From positions 62,001 to 126,000 of the forward strand of contig NZ_JAPVOT010000004.1 of the NCBI RefSeq assembly GCF_027257845.1: a stretch of 64,000 bases of DNA. Direction: 5' to 3'. Source of the stretch: Alteromonas sp. BMJM2. Lineage in GTDB: Bacteria; Pseudomonadota; Gammaproteobacteria; Enterobacterales; Alteromonadaceae. Positions 9,767 to 18,980 of this stretch are shown here, piece by piece (the first letter of the stretch is position 1; the number at the start of each line of letters is the position of its first letter). The notes under the pieces are model-generated. The model was not told where the DNA came from. It searched no databases and saw nothing but the letters and a program-made list of their open reading frames with translations. The position numbers and the translations under genes were made by a program.

Positions 9767-12031
9767 TTAGAACTCGGTTGAGAATCTCACACCAAACTCA
9801 CTCGCATCGTTGCTGAGTATTTGCAGAATATAATCGCCAGTATTTAAGCGAGCATTGTCATAACGCTCATCAAAAATGTTACGACCGTATAATGCCACTG
9901 TGTACGCTTCGTCTGCTGGCGTGTAAGCAATATCAAAGTTTACAAGCTCACGACTATCAAGCTCTGTCATACGCTCTGGTGCAGATGTTGGCTCGCCATA
10001 CATCTCTGAACGATATGAATAATCGGCACGTACGCGAATTGAATCACCGCCATCAAGTTCGAAGGTATACTGTGGACCAATCGCAAGGGTTAAATCAGGT
10101 GTAAGTGGAGCAACTGGACTAAATCCTGCCTGCTCTTCTACGTCAACATCCATGTAACCAATGCTGGTCATCATGCTGAAGTTACCGTAATTAAACGTTG
10201 TATCTAGTTCGATACCGCGAGAAGTCTGTTCAACCACTAAGTTAGCAGTGTCGAAACCACCTTCACTTACACGGCTTACTTGGTAAGGTAGGTCATCAAA
10301 TTCAGTATTGAATACTGCAACACTCATATCCATATATTGGTTAATACGGCCTTTAATTCCCACTTCGTAGTTTGTCGCAGTGATGTTGTCAGAGGCAGTA
10401 AAACAGTTATTGGCACGCACTGCGGCTTGTGCACCGTCGATGTCGTCAAAGCCACCGGCACCAAAGAACTGACCTATTAGGCAGTATGGACGCGCTGGAT
10501 ATTGACCAGACTGATAGCCCGACTGAATGGTAGCGTAACCCGTCATACCGTTATCAAACGTATAGTTAGTGGCTAGTTCCCACGTCAATTCGTTCCAGTC
10601 GTTAGAATCAAAAATAGTACCTAGTGCAGAGAATACGTTTGCAGAAGCGTCTTTTTCGTCTTTCGTGTAACGCAAACCACCTGACACAGATAGCTCGTCG
10701 TTAATGTCGTGACGAAGGTTGATGTAGGCTGCTTTAGACGTCGTTTCTTGGTCTAGTTCAAGTAGGTTTCCACCGCCGTCGAAACTCGAATCTTCACCTT
10801 GGCGGTTACTACCTTCTTCGTTGAAGTAGTAAAGGCCAGCAACAAAGTCGGTATACTCGTTAATGTAACCATTTAACTGAAGTTCAATAGAGGTTTGGTC
10901 AGCTTCGCCGCGCTCTGGGAATTGGTCTAGTGAGAAAACAGTACCGTCGTCGTCTAGGCCCGCTTTATATTTTGACGTACGCTGACTTGCCACTACTTTA
11001 GCAGTGTAGTCTTCGTTAATATCCCATTCGGTAGTAAGTGCAATACCGCGGGCTTCGTTAGATACGCCGGTTACCGCTTCAGTGCCAGTAGCGTTGTCGT
11101 AGCGATCCGCACCCGCTGGGGTAACATCGGTATTACGTAGTTCAATACCTAGGCCGTTTCCGCCACCAAAATAACGCGCAGAGCCAACTTCATCGATAAG
11201 CACAGTGTATGGACGAAGGCCGCCGTCGCCGTTGTTCGCATCCGCCGTTAGCACCATGCGAAAATCGTTAGATGGTTCCCACTTAACTGATACACGTCCA
11301 GATACGTCTTCGGTTTCACCCACGTCGTATTCTGCATTTGGAACATTGATAAACTCACCTAAGCCATCACGCTTGTTAAACGATAAGTTTGCATTAAATG
11401 CTACTGTGTCAGAAAGCGCATGATTAAGGAATAAATCTGCCTTTACACGACCGCGTGTACCAAATTCTGTGTTGATTTTGGTTACATCGCCTTGGTCTGG
11501 CTCTTTGGTAATGATGTTGATTGCACCACCAATTGAGTTACGACCATACAGCGTACCCTGTGGACCACGCAGTACTTCAATACGCTGGATGTTGTTTAAG
11601 CTCCAGTTTTGACCAACCTGACGACCTAAATATACACCGTCAACGTATACGCTTACGCCTGGATCGGTTGTAATCAAGTGATCTTGTAAACCAATGCCGC
11701 GAATAAACGGGTTAACTGATGAGGTATGGCCTGCTGAAAAACCAGTAACGTTTAGGTTTGGTACAAATTTACCCACGTCAGTTAGGTCCGTAATACCCTG
11801 TGCAGCAAGCTTGTCTCCGTCAAAAGCACTTAGTGCAATTGGCACTTCGTAAATAACCTGCGGACGCTTAGTCGCGGTAACGGTTATTGCTTCGAATTGT
11901 TGCTCTTCTGTTGCTTCTGCTTCTTGTGCAACAGCCACATTGGTAAGTGCTGGAACGGTCATCGCTACTGCTAAAGCGACAGGCGAAAGCTTACTGGCTA
12001 GTGTCTTAGACACGTCAGTGTGTGTGGTCAT
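9767..12031 (-). CDS. TonB-dependent outer-membrane receptor
   Basis: 754 residues. A signal peptide ends near VAVAQEAEA (about residue 35). A TonB-box-like ITVTATKR follows at about residues 48-55. The plug domain (about 60-175) carries the signature LRGPQGTLYGRNSIGGAINI. The 22-strand barrel ends in Phe (FGVRFSTEF), as expected for BAM-dependent insertion. It belongs to the FecA/FyuA-like receptors common in Alteromonas. The substrate cannot be told from sequence. It is divergent from the propionate-operon regulator across an 863-bp gap, but no TTGTCGACAA operator is visible near its own start. Confidence 0.92.
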   Translation of the reverse strand: MTTHTDVSKTLASKLSPVALAVAMTVPALTNVAVAQEAEATEEQQFEAITVTATKRPQVIYEVPIALSAFDGDKLAAQGITDLTDVGKFVPNLNVTGFSAGHTSSVNPFIRGIGLQDHLITTDPGVSVYVDGVYLGRQVGQNWSLNNIQRIEVLRGPQGTLYGRNSIGGAINIITKEPDQGDVTKINTEFGTRGRVKADLFLNHALSDTVAFNANLSFNKRDGLGEFINVPNAEYDVGETEDVSGRVSVKWEPSNDFRMVLTADANNGDGGLRPYTVLIDEVGSARYFGGGNGLGIELRNTDVTPAGADRYDNATGTEAVTGVSNEARGIALTTEWDINEDYTAKVVASQRTSKYKAGLDDDGTVFSLDQFPERGEADQTSIELQLNGYINEYTDFVAGLYYFNEEGSNRQGEDSSFDGGGNLLELDQETTSKAAYINLRHDINDELSVSGGLRYTKDEKDASANVFSALGTIFDSNDWNELTWELATNYTFDNGMTGYATIQSGYQSGQYPARPYCLIGQFFGAGGFDDIDGAQAAVRANNCFTASDNITATNYEVGIKGRINQYMDMSVAVFNTEFDDLPYQVSRVSEGGFDTANLVVEQTSRGIELDTTFNYGNFSMMTSIGYMDVDVEEQAGFSPVAPLTPDLTLAIGPQYTFELDGGDSIRVRADYSYRSEMYGEPTSAPERMTELDSRELVNFDIAYTPADEAYTVALYGRNIFDERYDNARLNTGDYILQILSNDASEFGVRFSTEF

Positions 12032-12809
12032 TTGGTGGAACCCCTTTGCGTGAGTGTTTGGTATTTACGGCTTATGGTTTGTGTTTCGAGTTCTTCTGCG
12101 GAACTCTTACAACCTAAAAACGTTAAAGGCAAAGGAGTACATTATTGATATGTATTTTACTGAAAGCATGCGTAAATGCGTGCACCAGCCTTCGCCATTT
12201 AAGTGCGTTACTTAGGCTCGAAAACTGGATGAATATGATACCGACAGATTGCCTTCTTGCAAAGCTAAATATCATTTTTTCGCCAAACTAAAAAACCAAA
12301 AATAGACTAATTGGTTAGCTGGTACGACCTTTAAAGAATAAAAATTAATCGCACAATAGTTTTATAATTCAATAAGATAAATACATACTAAATAAGTCTT
12401 TTTAATTGTAAAATCCACACCTCGAATTGACCATATAGACAACTCTGCTAGCTGCCATTATCAACTTACCCGCCCCTTACATAACCTTTGGTCTTTAGCC
12501 TTTGGTCGTAAAAATTAAGACTAAAAACCAAATGCACTTTAGACAGAAGTTCTTTTAAACCCCCTATTTTAAGACCCCAGTAAACCAGCTTCATCACAAA
12601 AAACATCAGCATCTGTTTTGGAACTGCCAATCTTTTTGAAATCTGCCAATACCTTGAGCTTGGACAATGAGCTTGAATCACGAGCTTGAATCACGAACTC
12701 AGAATACGAGCTTAGATTGGAAGCTCAAACCACGCGCTTTGCTATTCCACACTGAAGCGCATTTCAATACAGGTACTACCGACCATCTCAATATGACAAT
12801 AATATTAAT

Positions 12810-12819
12810 TTGTCGACAA
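12810..12819. promoter_or_regulatory. GntR-type operator 1 (upstream site)
   Basis: Perfect 10-bp palindrome TTGTCGACAA, 20-25 bp upstream of the -35 element of the regulator promoter. The centre lies 52 bp from operator 2, about five helical turns, so both sites face the same side of the DNA. The assignment to the adjacent GntR/FCD protein is inference from position and palindrome type. Confidence 0.7.
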
Positions 12820-12834
12820 TAAGAGGCTTAAAAT

Positions 12835-12863
12835 TTGATATTGAGTTTCAAAGAGCCTATATT
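12835..12863 (+). promoter_or_regulatory. Sigma-70 promoter of the prp regulator/operon
   Basis: TTGATA (12835-12840), a 17-bp spacer and TATATT (12858-12863) make a near-consensus promoter. Its -10 box overlaps operator 2, so a bound regulator would block polymerase. The predicted transcription start near 12870 lies only about 25 bases before the GTG start of the regulator. Confidence 0.7.
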
Positions 12864-12870
12864 GTCGACA
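12862..12870. promoter_or_regulatory. GntR-type operator 2 overlapping the -10 box
   Basis: TTGTCGACA with the ninth/tenth symmetrical position changed to T, embedded in ATATTGTCGACATTAT. It overlaps the end of the -10 hexamer and the presumed start of transcription, the classic position for autorepression. Confidence 0.7.
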
Positions 12871-12894
12871 TTATGAGAAAACAAGCAGCTTATT

Positions 12895-13557
12895 GTGACG
12901 CTAAATAACGAGCAAGCTATTACTAGCGCAGACAAAACGTTTTATCAGCTTCGGAACGATATCGTCGAAGGCATTATCCCGTCCGGCTCTAAGTTAAGCG
13001 AAACTGAATTGTCGACAAAATATGAAGTGTCTCGCGCCGTAGTGCGCGAAGCAATTAATCGCCTTGCAACCTGCCATCTTGTTGAACGTAAGGCCAACGT
13101 GGGCGCTCGCGTTGTTGCACTATCTCCAGAAGGCTTAGTGCAGCTGTATCAAGTAAGAGAAGCCCTAGAAGGAATGGCGGCTAGGCTTGCGGCACGCTAT
13201 ATGAGCGATGATGAAATAGCCGCGATGCAGGGTTTACTAGACAGTCACTTCAATAAAGTGAAAGGCGGCGAAAGCTACTATCAAGAGGCCGGTGACGTTG
13301 ATTTTCATTATCGTATTGTCACTGGTAGCAAAAACAGCCACTTAATCAGCGTATTAATAGATGGCTTGTATCACTTGGTGCGAATGTATCGCGTTCAGCT
13401 TGGCATGGCAGGACCGCGGGTAACAACGGCATTTGATGAACACAGACACATTGTAAACGCCATTGCTAATCGCGATGAAGAGTTAGCAGAAATACTCATG
13501 CGCAGACACATTCTTTATTCAAAAAATAATATAGAAAAGAAGCTCAATCATGCATAA
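12895..13557 (+). CDS. GntR-family (FCD subfamily) regulator of the 2-methylcitrate operon
   Basis: 220 residues from GTG 12895. The N-terminal winged helix-turn-helix (about 15-78) contains the GntR signature [20 protein letters not shown] and VREAINRL. The C-terminal all-helical FCD ligand domain (about 85-215) carries the metal-site histidines in DVDFHYRIV and [11 protein letters not shown]. It is the first gene of the prp cluster, 65 bp before prpB. Two TTGTCGACA sites at its promoter suggest autorepression, and a third copy lies inside its own coding sequence. The likely effector is a 2-methylcitrate-pathway intermediate. The start lacks a Shine-Dalgarno and lies very close to the predicted transcript start, so it may be translated from a very short leader. 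Confidence 0.88.
   Translation: MTLNNEQAITSADKTFYQLRNDIVEGIIPSGSKLSETELSTKYEVSRAVVREAINRLATCHLVERKANVGARVVALSPEGLVQLYQVREALEGMAARLAARYMSDDEIAAMQGLLDSHFNKVKGGESYYQEAGDVDFHYRIVTGSKNSHLISVLIDGLYHLVRMYRVQLGMAGPRVTTAFDEHRHIVNAIANRDEELAEILMRRHILYSKNNIEKKLNHA
13009..13018. promoter_or_regulatory. Third TTGTCGACAA site inside the regulator gene
   Basis: Perfect copy of the operator palindrome within codons for Leu-Ser-Thr of the helix-turn-helix region. Its centre is 147 bp from operator 2, exactly fourteen turns at 10.5 bp. It could be an auxiliary operator for looping, or chance. Confidence 0.45.
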
Positions 13558-13622
13558 GTGCAGTGATGCTTCGGTATTTTTCATTCACCTCTCCCCTACT
13601 TCTAATTAAGCGAGTAACTATA

Positions 13623-14498
13623 ATGAGTGCAGGAAAAAAATTTAGAGACGCCCTTTCTAAGAACAAGCCACTACAAATTGTAGGCACTATTAATGCCTAT
13701 TCAGCCATGATGGCAAAATCCATTGGTCATCAAGCTATATATCTTTCTGGCGGTGGCGTAGCAAACGCATCTTACGGCCTTCCAGATTTAGGCATGACGT
13801 CGCTTAACGACGTTATTGTGGATGTGCAGCGTATTACCTCAGCATGCGATCTTCCTTTATTAGTCGATATTGACACTGGTTGGGGTGGTGCTTTTAACAT
13901 CGCCAAAACCATTCGCGATATGGAAAAAGCGGGAGCAGCCGCTGTGCATATGGAAGATCAAGTTGCGCAAAAGCGCTGCGGTCACCGTCCAAACAAAGAG
14001 ATTGTTAGCACAGAAGAAATGGTTGATCGCATCAAAGCTGCAGTAGACGCCCGCACAGACCCTGACTTTTTCATTATGGCTCGCACCGACTCTTTTGCAC
14101 AGGAAGGTCTAGAAAGTGCTATCGAACGGGCCAAAGCGTATGTGGCAGCGGGTGCAGACGGCATTTTCGCTGAAGCGGTCAAAACCGAAGAACACTATCG
14201 CGCCTTTGCCGACGCCCTAGACGTGCCTATTCTTGCCAATATTACCGAGTTCGGCCAAACCGAATTGTGGAACAAAGAACAGCTTGGCGAATGGGGAGCC
14301 AGTATGGTGCTTTACCCACTAAGCGCATTTAGAGCCATGAACAAAGCCGCTGAAATGGTGTACACATCTATACTTGAAAATGGCGATCAGAAAGCCGTTG
14401 TCGACAGCATGCAAACCCGCATGGATCTCTATGATTACCTTGGTTACCACGATTACGAGCAAAAACTAGATGAGCTCTTCGCAAAAGGTAAAAACTAA
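13623..14498 (+). CDS. prpB: 2-methylisocitrate lyase
   Basis: 291 residues from ATG 13623. A longer frame starts at 13563 but adds 20 atypical residues and exceeds the normal length of about 290-295. It cleaves 2-methylisocitrate to pyruvate and succinate, the last step of the 2-methylcitrate cycle. The isocitrate-lyase superfamily signature KRCGH is at about residues 120-124 ([11 protein letters not shown]). The Mg2+-binding [11 protein letters not shown] segment is at about residues 80-90, and MEDQ precedes the catalytic loop. It is followed by prpC after 273 bp containing a structured element. Confidence 0.97.
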   Translation: MSAGKKFRDALSKNKPLQIVGTINAYSAMMAKSIGHQAIYLSGGGVANASYGLPDLGMTSLNDVIVDVQRITSACDLPLLVDIDTGWGGAFNIAKTIRDMEKAGAAAVHMEDQVAQKRCGHRPNKEIVSTEEMVDRIKAAVDARTDPDFFIMARTDSFAQEGLESAIERAKAYVAAGADGIFAEAVKTEEHYRAFADALDVPILANITEFGQTELWNKEQLGEWGASMVLYPLSAFRAMNKAAEMVYTSILENGDQKAVVDSMQTRMDLYDYLGYHDYEQKLDELFAKGKN

Positions 14499-14549
14499 AG
14501 TAAACACAGTAAACAGTAACTGGGACGCAATGTACTATTGAAGCGGGAG

Positions 14550-14639
14550 CGGTACTTAGGTCGTTACCACGCCGTGAACCCATCCATGGGGGCTCCGGCT
14601 CGGCATCCATGCCTCGCAGGGGTAACGACCTAAGTACCG
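14550..14639. repeat. Structured intergenic element A (between prpB and prpC)
   Basis: Perfect 19-bp inverted arms CGGTACTTAGGTCGTTACC (14550-14568) and its complement (14621-14639) enclose a 52-base core. The core has two small hairpins with the same heart: CCCATCCATGGG (14579-14590) and GGCATCCATGCC (14602-14613). Linkers ACGCCGTGAA and GGCTC match elements B and C in the acnD-prpF gap. The arms do not resemble theirs. The element may form a three-way junction in RNA or in extruded DNA. No T-run follows, so it is not a standard terminator. Confidence 0.85.
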
Positions 14640-14771
14640 CCCCCACTTTTCAATGCATTGAGCCCGTTTTTAAAAGTGTACATTTAACAGCGACTAAGGA
14701 ATCCGTTCCTTTTTCATAATAGATTTTTTTACTAACGTACCTTACAAATTTAAAAGACCGGAGATTACAAG

Positions 14772-15896
14772 ATGGCTAAACAATTAAGTGGCGCGGGATT
14801 ACGCGGCCAAGTTGCAGGTAAAACAGCATTATCAACCGTAGGCAAATCAGGCTCGGGTTTAACGTATCGCGGCTATGACGTAAAAGATCTTGCCAATAAA
14901 TGTCAGTTCGAAGAAGTCGCTTATCTTATCTTAAAGGGCAAATTGCCTACTCAAGCAGAGCTAGACAGCTATAAAGAAAAGCTTCGTGGTATGCGCGGCT
15001 TACCTGACGCACTTAAAGAAGTGCTTGAGCGCATTCCAAAAAACGCACACCCAATGGATGTACTTCGCACTGGTTGCTCTATGCTGGGTAACCTTGAGAT
15101 GGAAAAGAGCTTTGATGAGCAGCAAGAAGCCACTGATCGTATGCTGGCGTGCTTTCCTAGCATTATTTGTTACTGGTATCGCTTCTCTCACGACGGCGTT
15201 CGCGTTGAAGTTGAAACCGATGACGACTCCATTGGCGGCCACTTCCTGCATATGCTTCACGGCGAAAAGCCTCGTGAACTTCACGAACAAGTAATGCATG
15301 TATCACTCATTCTTTATGCAGAGCATGAATTTAACGCATCAACCTTCACAGCCCGCGTATGCGCGTCAACCCTATCCGATATGCATTCGTGCGTAACAGG
15401 TGCCATAGGCTCACTTCGCGGTCCACTTCACGGTGGCGCAAACGAAGCCGCTATGGAAATGATTGAAGGCTTTACCTCTGCCGACGATGCCGAAGAAAAG
15501 ATGATGGGCATGCTAGCGCGCAAAGAAAAAATCATGGGCTTTGGTCATGCGGTGTATGCTGACTCAGACCCTCGTAACGGCATTATTAAAGAGTGGTCTG
15601 AAAAGCTATCTGCTGATGTGGGTGACTCTGTACTTTACCCTGTTTCAGTGCGCTGTGAAGAAGTCATGTGGCGTGAAAAGAAACTGTTCTGCAACGCAGA
15701 CTTTTTCCATGCCTCTGCCTATAACTTCATGGGTATTCCTACAAAACTATTTACACCAATTTTTGTCATGTCTCGTTTAACAGGCTGGGCAGCTCACGTA
15801 ATGGAACAACGTTCTGACAACCGCATTATTCGTCCATCAGCAGACTATACCGGTGAAGAACTTCGTCCAGTGCCAGCTATTTCTGACCGCGCATAA
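14772..15896 (+). CDS. prpC: 2-methylcitrate synthase
   Basis: 374 residues, normal for PrpC. It condenses propionyl-CoA with oxaloacetate to 2-methylcitrate. Citrate-synthase family blocks are visible: GLTYRGYDVKDLA near residue 30, RGPLHGGANEAAMEMI (about 218-233, with a catalytic His), MGFGHAVYADSDPR (about 256-269, His) and the terminal RPSADYTG with substrate-binding Arg. The ATG is preceded by CCGGAGAT. Only 11 bp separate it from acnD, so these two are co-translated neighbours. Confidence 0.97.
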   Translation: MAKQLSGAGLRGQVAGKTALSTVGKSGSGLTYRGYDVKDLANKCQFEEVAYLILKGKLPTQAELDSYKEKLRGMRGLPDALKEVLERIPKNAHPMDVLRTGCSMLGNLEMEKSFDEQQEATDRMLACFPSIICYWYRFSHDGVRVEVETDDDSIGGHFLHMLHGEKPRELHEQVMHVSLILYAEHEFNASTFTARVCASTLSDMHSCVTGAIGSLRGPLHGGANEAAMEMIEGFTSADDAEEKMMGMLARKEKIMGFGHAVYADSDPRNGIIKEWSEKLSADVGDSVLYPVSVRCEEVMWREKKLFCNADFFHASAYNFMGIPTKLFTPIFVMSRLTGWAAHVMEQRSDNRIIRPSADYTGEELRPVPAISDRA

Positions 15897-15907
15897 GGTA
15901 ACCATTT

Positions 15908-18499
15908 ATGAATATTGATTACCGTAAACCCTTACCTAACGCGAGTATCGATTACTTCGATACCCGCGAGGCGGTAAATACGATAGAGCCAGGGGCTTAT
16001 GAAAAGCTGCCCTACTCTTCTCGGGTATTTGCTGAAAACTTGGTGCGCCGCTGTGCACCTGAGCAACTTAATAAAGCGCTAGAGCAGTTAATCTATCGCA
16101 AACGCGACCTAGACTTTCCTTGGTTTCCAGCTCGTGTGGTATGCCATGATATTCTCGGCCAAACCGCACTGGTTGATTTGGCGGGTTTGCGAGACGCCAT
16201 TGCAGCGAAAGGGGGCGATCCGGCCAAAGTGAACCCAGTGGTTCCTACCCAGCTTATTGTCGACCATTCTTTAGCTGTTGAACACGCAGGTTTTGAAGAA
16301 GACGCTTTTGAGAAAAACCGCGCCATTGAAGACAGACGTAACGACGATCGTTTTCACTTTATTAATTGGACGAAAACAGCGTTTAAAAATGTAGACGTTA
16401 TTCCTCCAGGTAACGGCATCATGCACCAAATCAATTTGGAGCGTATGTCGCCTGTTATTGAATCTCGCGACGGCGTGGCGTTTCCCGACACCTTAGTAGG
16501 AACAGACAGCCATACTCCTCATGTAGACGCGCTAGGTGTTATTGCTATTGGAGTGGGTGGACTTGAAGCTGAAAGCGTCATGCTTGGTCGTGCGTCTTAC
16601 ATGCGTCTACCTGACATTGTGGGTGTCGAGTTAACCGGTAAACCACAGCCTGGTATTACTGCAACTGATATCGTATTGGCACTTACTGAATTCTTGCGCA
16701 AGCAGCGAGTAGTTTCTGCCTTCTTAGAGTTTTATGGCGAAGGCGCTTCACACCTTACTCTTGGCGATCGTGCCACCATTTCGAATATGACGCCAGAGTA
16801 CGGCGCCACTGCCGCTATGTTCTATATCGACCAGCAAACCATCGATTATTTGCGCCTTACCGGTCGTGAAGAAGACCAAATAGCCTTGGTAGAAAACTAC
16901 GCGAAGCACACGGGCTTATGGGCTGATGATTTAAAAACCGCTGAATACGAGCGCGTACTCACTTTCGATTTATCGTCAGTAGGTCGTAACATGGCGGGGC
17001 CATCTAATCCACATGCTCGCTTAGCGACTAGCGACCTTGCGAGTCGCGGCATTGCGGCAAAGTGGGAACAAGAAGACGGCAAAATGCCTGACGGCGCGGT
17101 TATCATCGCTGCCATTACAAGCTGTACCAATACGTCTAACCCACGCAATGTGATTGCTGCTGGTCTTATTGCTCGAAACGCAAACGAACGCGGCCTCACC
17201 CGCAAACCGTGGGTAAAAAGCTCGTTAGCGCCTGGGTCGAAAGCAGTTAAGCTTTACCTTGAAGAAGCTAACCTGATGAGTGAACTTGAAGCCCTTGGCT
17301 TTGGCGTAGTGGCTTTTGCTTGTACTACGTGTAACGGCATGAGTGGTGCATTAGACCCTAAAATTCAGCAGGAAATCATCGACCGCGACCTGTACGCCAC
17401 CGCAGTACTATCGGGTAACCGTAATTTTGATGGTCGTATTCATCCCTATGCCAAACAAGCGTTCTTAGCATCGCCACCTCTGGTTGTTGCTTACGCGATT
17501 GCCGGTACCGTTCGTTTTGATATCGAAAAAGATGTATTGGGTATTGATAACGACGGCAACCCAGTAACGTTAAAAGACATTTGGCCAAGTGACGAAGAAA
17601 TTGATGCGATTGTTGCCAAAAGCGTTAAGCCTGAACACTTCAGAAAAGTGTACGAGCCAATGTTCGACTTAAGCGTAGATTATGGCAGTCATATTGACCC
17701 GCTCTATGAATGGCGCGAACAAAGCACGTACATCCGTCGCCCACCCTATTGGGAAGGCGCTATGGATGCAGAACGCACCATGACGGGTATGCGTCCCCTT
17801 GCCATATTAGGCGATAACATTACTACCGATCATTTATCTCCCTCTAATGCCATTATGGCAGACAGCGCGGCGGGCGAGTATTTGACGAAAATGGGATTAC
17901 CTGAAGAAGACTTTAACTCTTATGCAACCCACCGAGGGGACCATTTAACTGCCCAGCGTGCCACGCTTGCTAACCCAAAAGTGTATAACGAGATGGTGCA
18001 GGAAAATGGCGAAGCCAAGCAAGGCTCTCTTGCCCGCGTTGAACCCGAAGGCAACGTTGTGCGCATGTGGGAAGCTATTGAAACCTACATGACCCGCAGA
18101 CAGCCTTTGATCATTGTTGCTGGCGCCGACTACGGACAAGGCTCGTCACGAGACTGGGCCGCAAAAGGCGTGCGTTTGGCAGGTGTTGAAGTGATTGCCG
18201 CGGAAGGTTTTGAGCGTATTCACCGCACCAACTTAATCGGAATGGGCGTGCTACCGCTAGAGTTTAAACCGGGTACCACCCGCAAAACACTCGAGCTAGA
18301 TGGTACTGAAACCTATGATGTTAAGGGCGAGCCGTCACCAGGAGCAACGCTTACTCTTGTGATAAACCGCACTAATGGCGAAAAATTAGATGTTCCAGTG
18401 ACGTGTCGATTAGACACCATGGAAGAAGTCTCTATTTACAGCGCTGGCGGCGTATTACAACGCTTTGCAAAAGACTTCTTAGAAGCCGAGGTTGACTAA
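15908..18499 (+). CDS. acnD: Fe/S-dependent 2-methylisocitrate dehydratase AcnD
   Basis: 863 residues. Aconitase-superfamily enzyme that dehydrates 2-methylcitrate to 2-methyl-aconitate; it replaces PrpD and works with PrpF. Cluster-ligand cysteines are visible in ITSCTNTSNP (about residue 402) and ACTTCNGMSG (about 468-477). The swivel domain contains GADYGQGSSRDWAAKG (about 738-753). Length matches the AcnD group (about 860), which is shorter than AcnA. The pairing with prpF downstream is diagnostic of the AcnD route. Confidence 0.96.
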   Translation: MNIDYRKPLPNASIDYFDTREAVNTIEPGAYEKLPYSSRVFAENLVRRCAPEQLNKALEQLIYRKRDLDFPWFPARVVCHDILGQTALVDLAGLRDAIAAKGGDPAKVNPVVPTQLIVDHSLAVEHAGFEEDAFEKNRAIEDRRNDDRFHFINWTKTAFKNVDVIPPGNGIMHQINLERMSPVIESRDGVAFPDTLVGTDSHTPHVDALGVIAIGVGGLEAESVMLGRASYMRLPDIVGVELTGKPQPGITATDIVLALTEFLRKQRVVSAFLEFYGEGASHLTLGDRATISNMTPEYGATAAMFYIDQQTIDYLRLTGREEDQIALVENYAKHTGLWADDLKTAEYERVLTFDLSSVGRNMAGPSNPHARLATSDLASRGIAAKWEQEDGKMPDGAVIIAAITSCTNTSNPRNVIAAGLIARNANERGLTRKPWVKSSLAPGSKAVKLYLEEANLMSELEALGFGVVAFACTTCNGMSGALDPKIQQEIIDRDLYATAVLSGNRNFDGRIHPYAKQAFLASPPLVVAYAIAGTVRFDIEKDVLGIDNDGNPVTLKDIWPSDEEIDAIVAKSVKPEHFRKVYEPMFDLSVDYGSHIDPLYEWREQSTYIRRPPYWEGAMDAERTMTGMRPLAILGDNITTDHLSPSNAIMADSAAGEYLTKMGLPEEDFNSYATHRGDHLTAQRATLANPKVYNEMVQENGEAKQGSLARVEPEGNVVRMWEAIETYMTRRQPLIIVAGADYGQGSSRDWAAKGVRLAGVEVIAAEGFERIHRTNLIGMGVLPLEFKPGTTRKTLELDGTETYDVKGEPSPGATLTLVINRTNGEKLDVPVTCRLDTMEEVSIYSAGGVLQRFAKDFLEAEVD

Positions 18500-18539
18500 T
18501 TTGCTCTGATTGACGAGCGAGCACTAAGCCGGGTTTGGG

Positions 18540-18638
18540 ACACGCCGTAAATACGTCCATGTAGGCACCCAAATTCGCACCTATGTGGATTGAGTCAAAT
18601 CAGCCATCGCAATAGGAAGGTAAGTGAGTTAGGTGCAG
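18540..18638 (+). repeat. Element B, tandem copy 1 (degenerate)
   Basis: It begins with CACGCCGTAAATACGTCC and retains the first hairpin TACGTCCATGTA (18552-18563, one G-T pair). The second hairpin is decayed, and there is no complementary closing arm. It is repeated 100 bp later as copy 2. Confidence 0.75.
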
Positions 18639-18738
18639 GGCACGCTGTAAATACGTCCCTGCAGGCACCCAATTCGCATCCGTGTGGATTGGGGCGAATC
18701 AACTTTCGCGAGGGGAAGGCAAGTGAGTTAGGTGCAGG
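18639..18738 (+). repeat. Element B, tandem copy 2 (degenerate)
   Basis: Preceded by the same GTGAGTTAGGTGCAGGGC arm as copy 3 and starting CACGCTGTAAATACGTCC at 18641. The second hairpin has changed to AATTCGCATCCGTGTGGATT, so pairing is partly lost. The closing arm is absent, and the copy runs directly into copy 3. Confidence 0.75.
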
Positions 18739-18811
18739 GCACGCCGTAAATACGTCCCTGTAGGCTCCCAATTCGCATCCATGCGAATTGAGGGCCCTGA
18801 ACCTAACTCAC
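18723..18811 (+). repeat. Structured intergenic element B, complete copy 3
   Basis: Arms GTGAGTTAGGTGCAGGGC (18723-18740) and GCCCTGAACCTAACTCAC (18794-18811) pair over 18 bases with one mismatch, and pairing resumes further out (AAGGC/GCCTT). The core starts ACGCCGTAAATACGTCC. Its second hairpin AATTCGCATCCATGCGAATT (18770-18789) is perfect. Core identity with elements A and C is high while arm sequence is unrelated. Confidence 0.85.
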
Positions 18812-18980
18812 CAGCCTTCTTTAGCGAAGGTTGTAGTTTTTACTTGGAGTTTGGGTCAAATTAACCATTCTCTCTTTTCAGAACATTTTGATTCGAATGT
18901 TAAGCGAGGAGCGAGAGCTTAGGTGAGACCTTCGGGCATGGACTAAACACTCTCCTCTAACGAAGTTTAGTTATTTTAGA

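Larger units (their letters stand above)
12032..12894. other. Long intergenic region between the receptor gene and the prp regulator
   Basis: 863 bp, strongly AT-rich in its middle. It contains a short hairpin GAGTTC/GAACTC (12088-12106) in the presumed leader of the receptor gene. It also has a 13-bp tandem duplication GAGCTTGAATCAC around 12669-12694 and the prp regulator promoter with its operators at the right end (listed separately). A 71-codon minus-strand frame at 12466-12681 has no family features and I do not accept it. Confidence 0.4.

Noticed and set aside
12466-12681. 71-codon minus-strand open frame in the receptor-regulator gap
   Set aside because: No ribosome site, no family features and odd composition in an AT-rich gap; probably chance.
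14398-14406. TTGTCGACA inside prpB as a fourth regulator site
   Set aside because: Half-symmetric, inside coding sequence and not phased with the promoter sites; a single GTCGAC match is expected by chance.
14550-14639. Element A as a plain transcription terminator
   Set aside because: No T-run follows the stem, the loop is 52 bases with its own conserved hairpins, and prpC downstream belongs to the same operon.
18540-18811. CRISPR array
   Set aside because: The three units are contiguous 100-bp repeats with internal palindromes and no short repeat/unique spacer alternation, and no cas genes are present.
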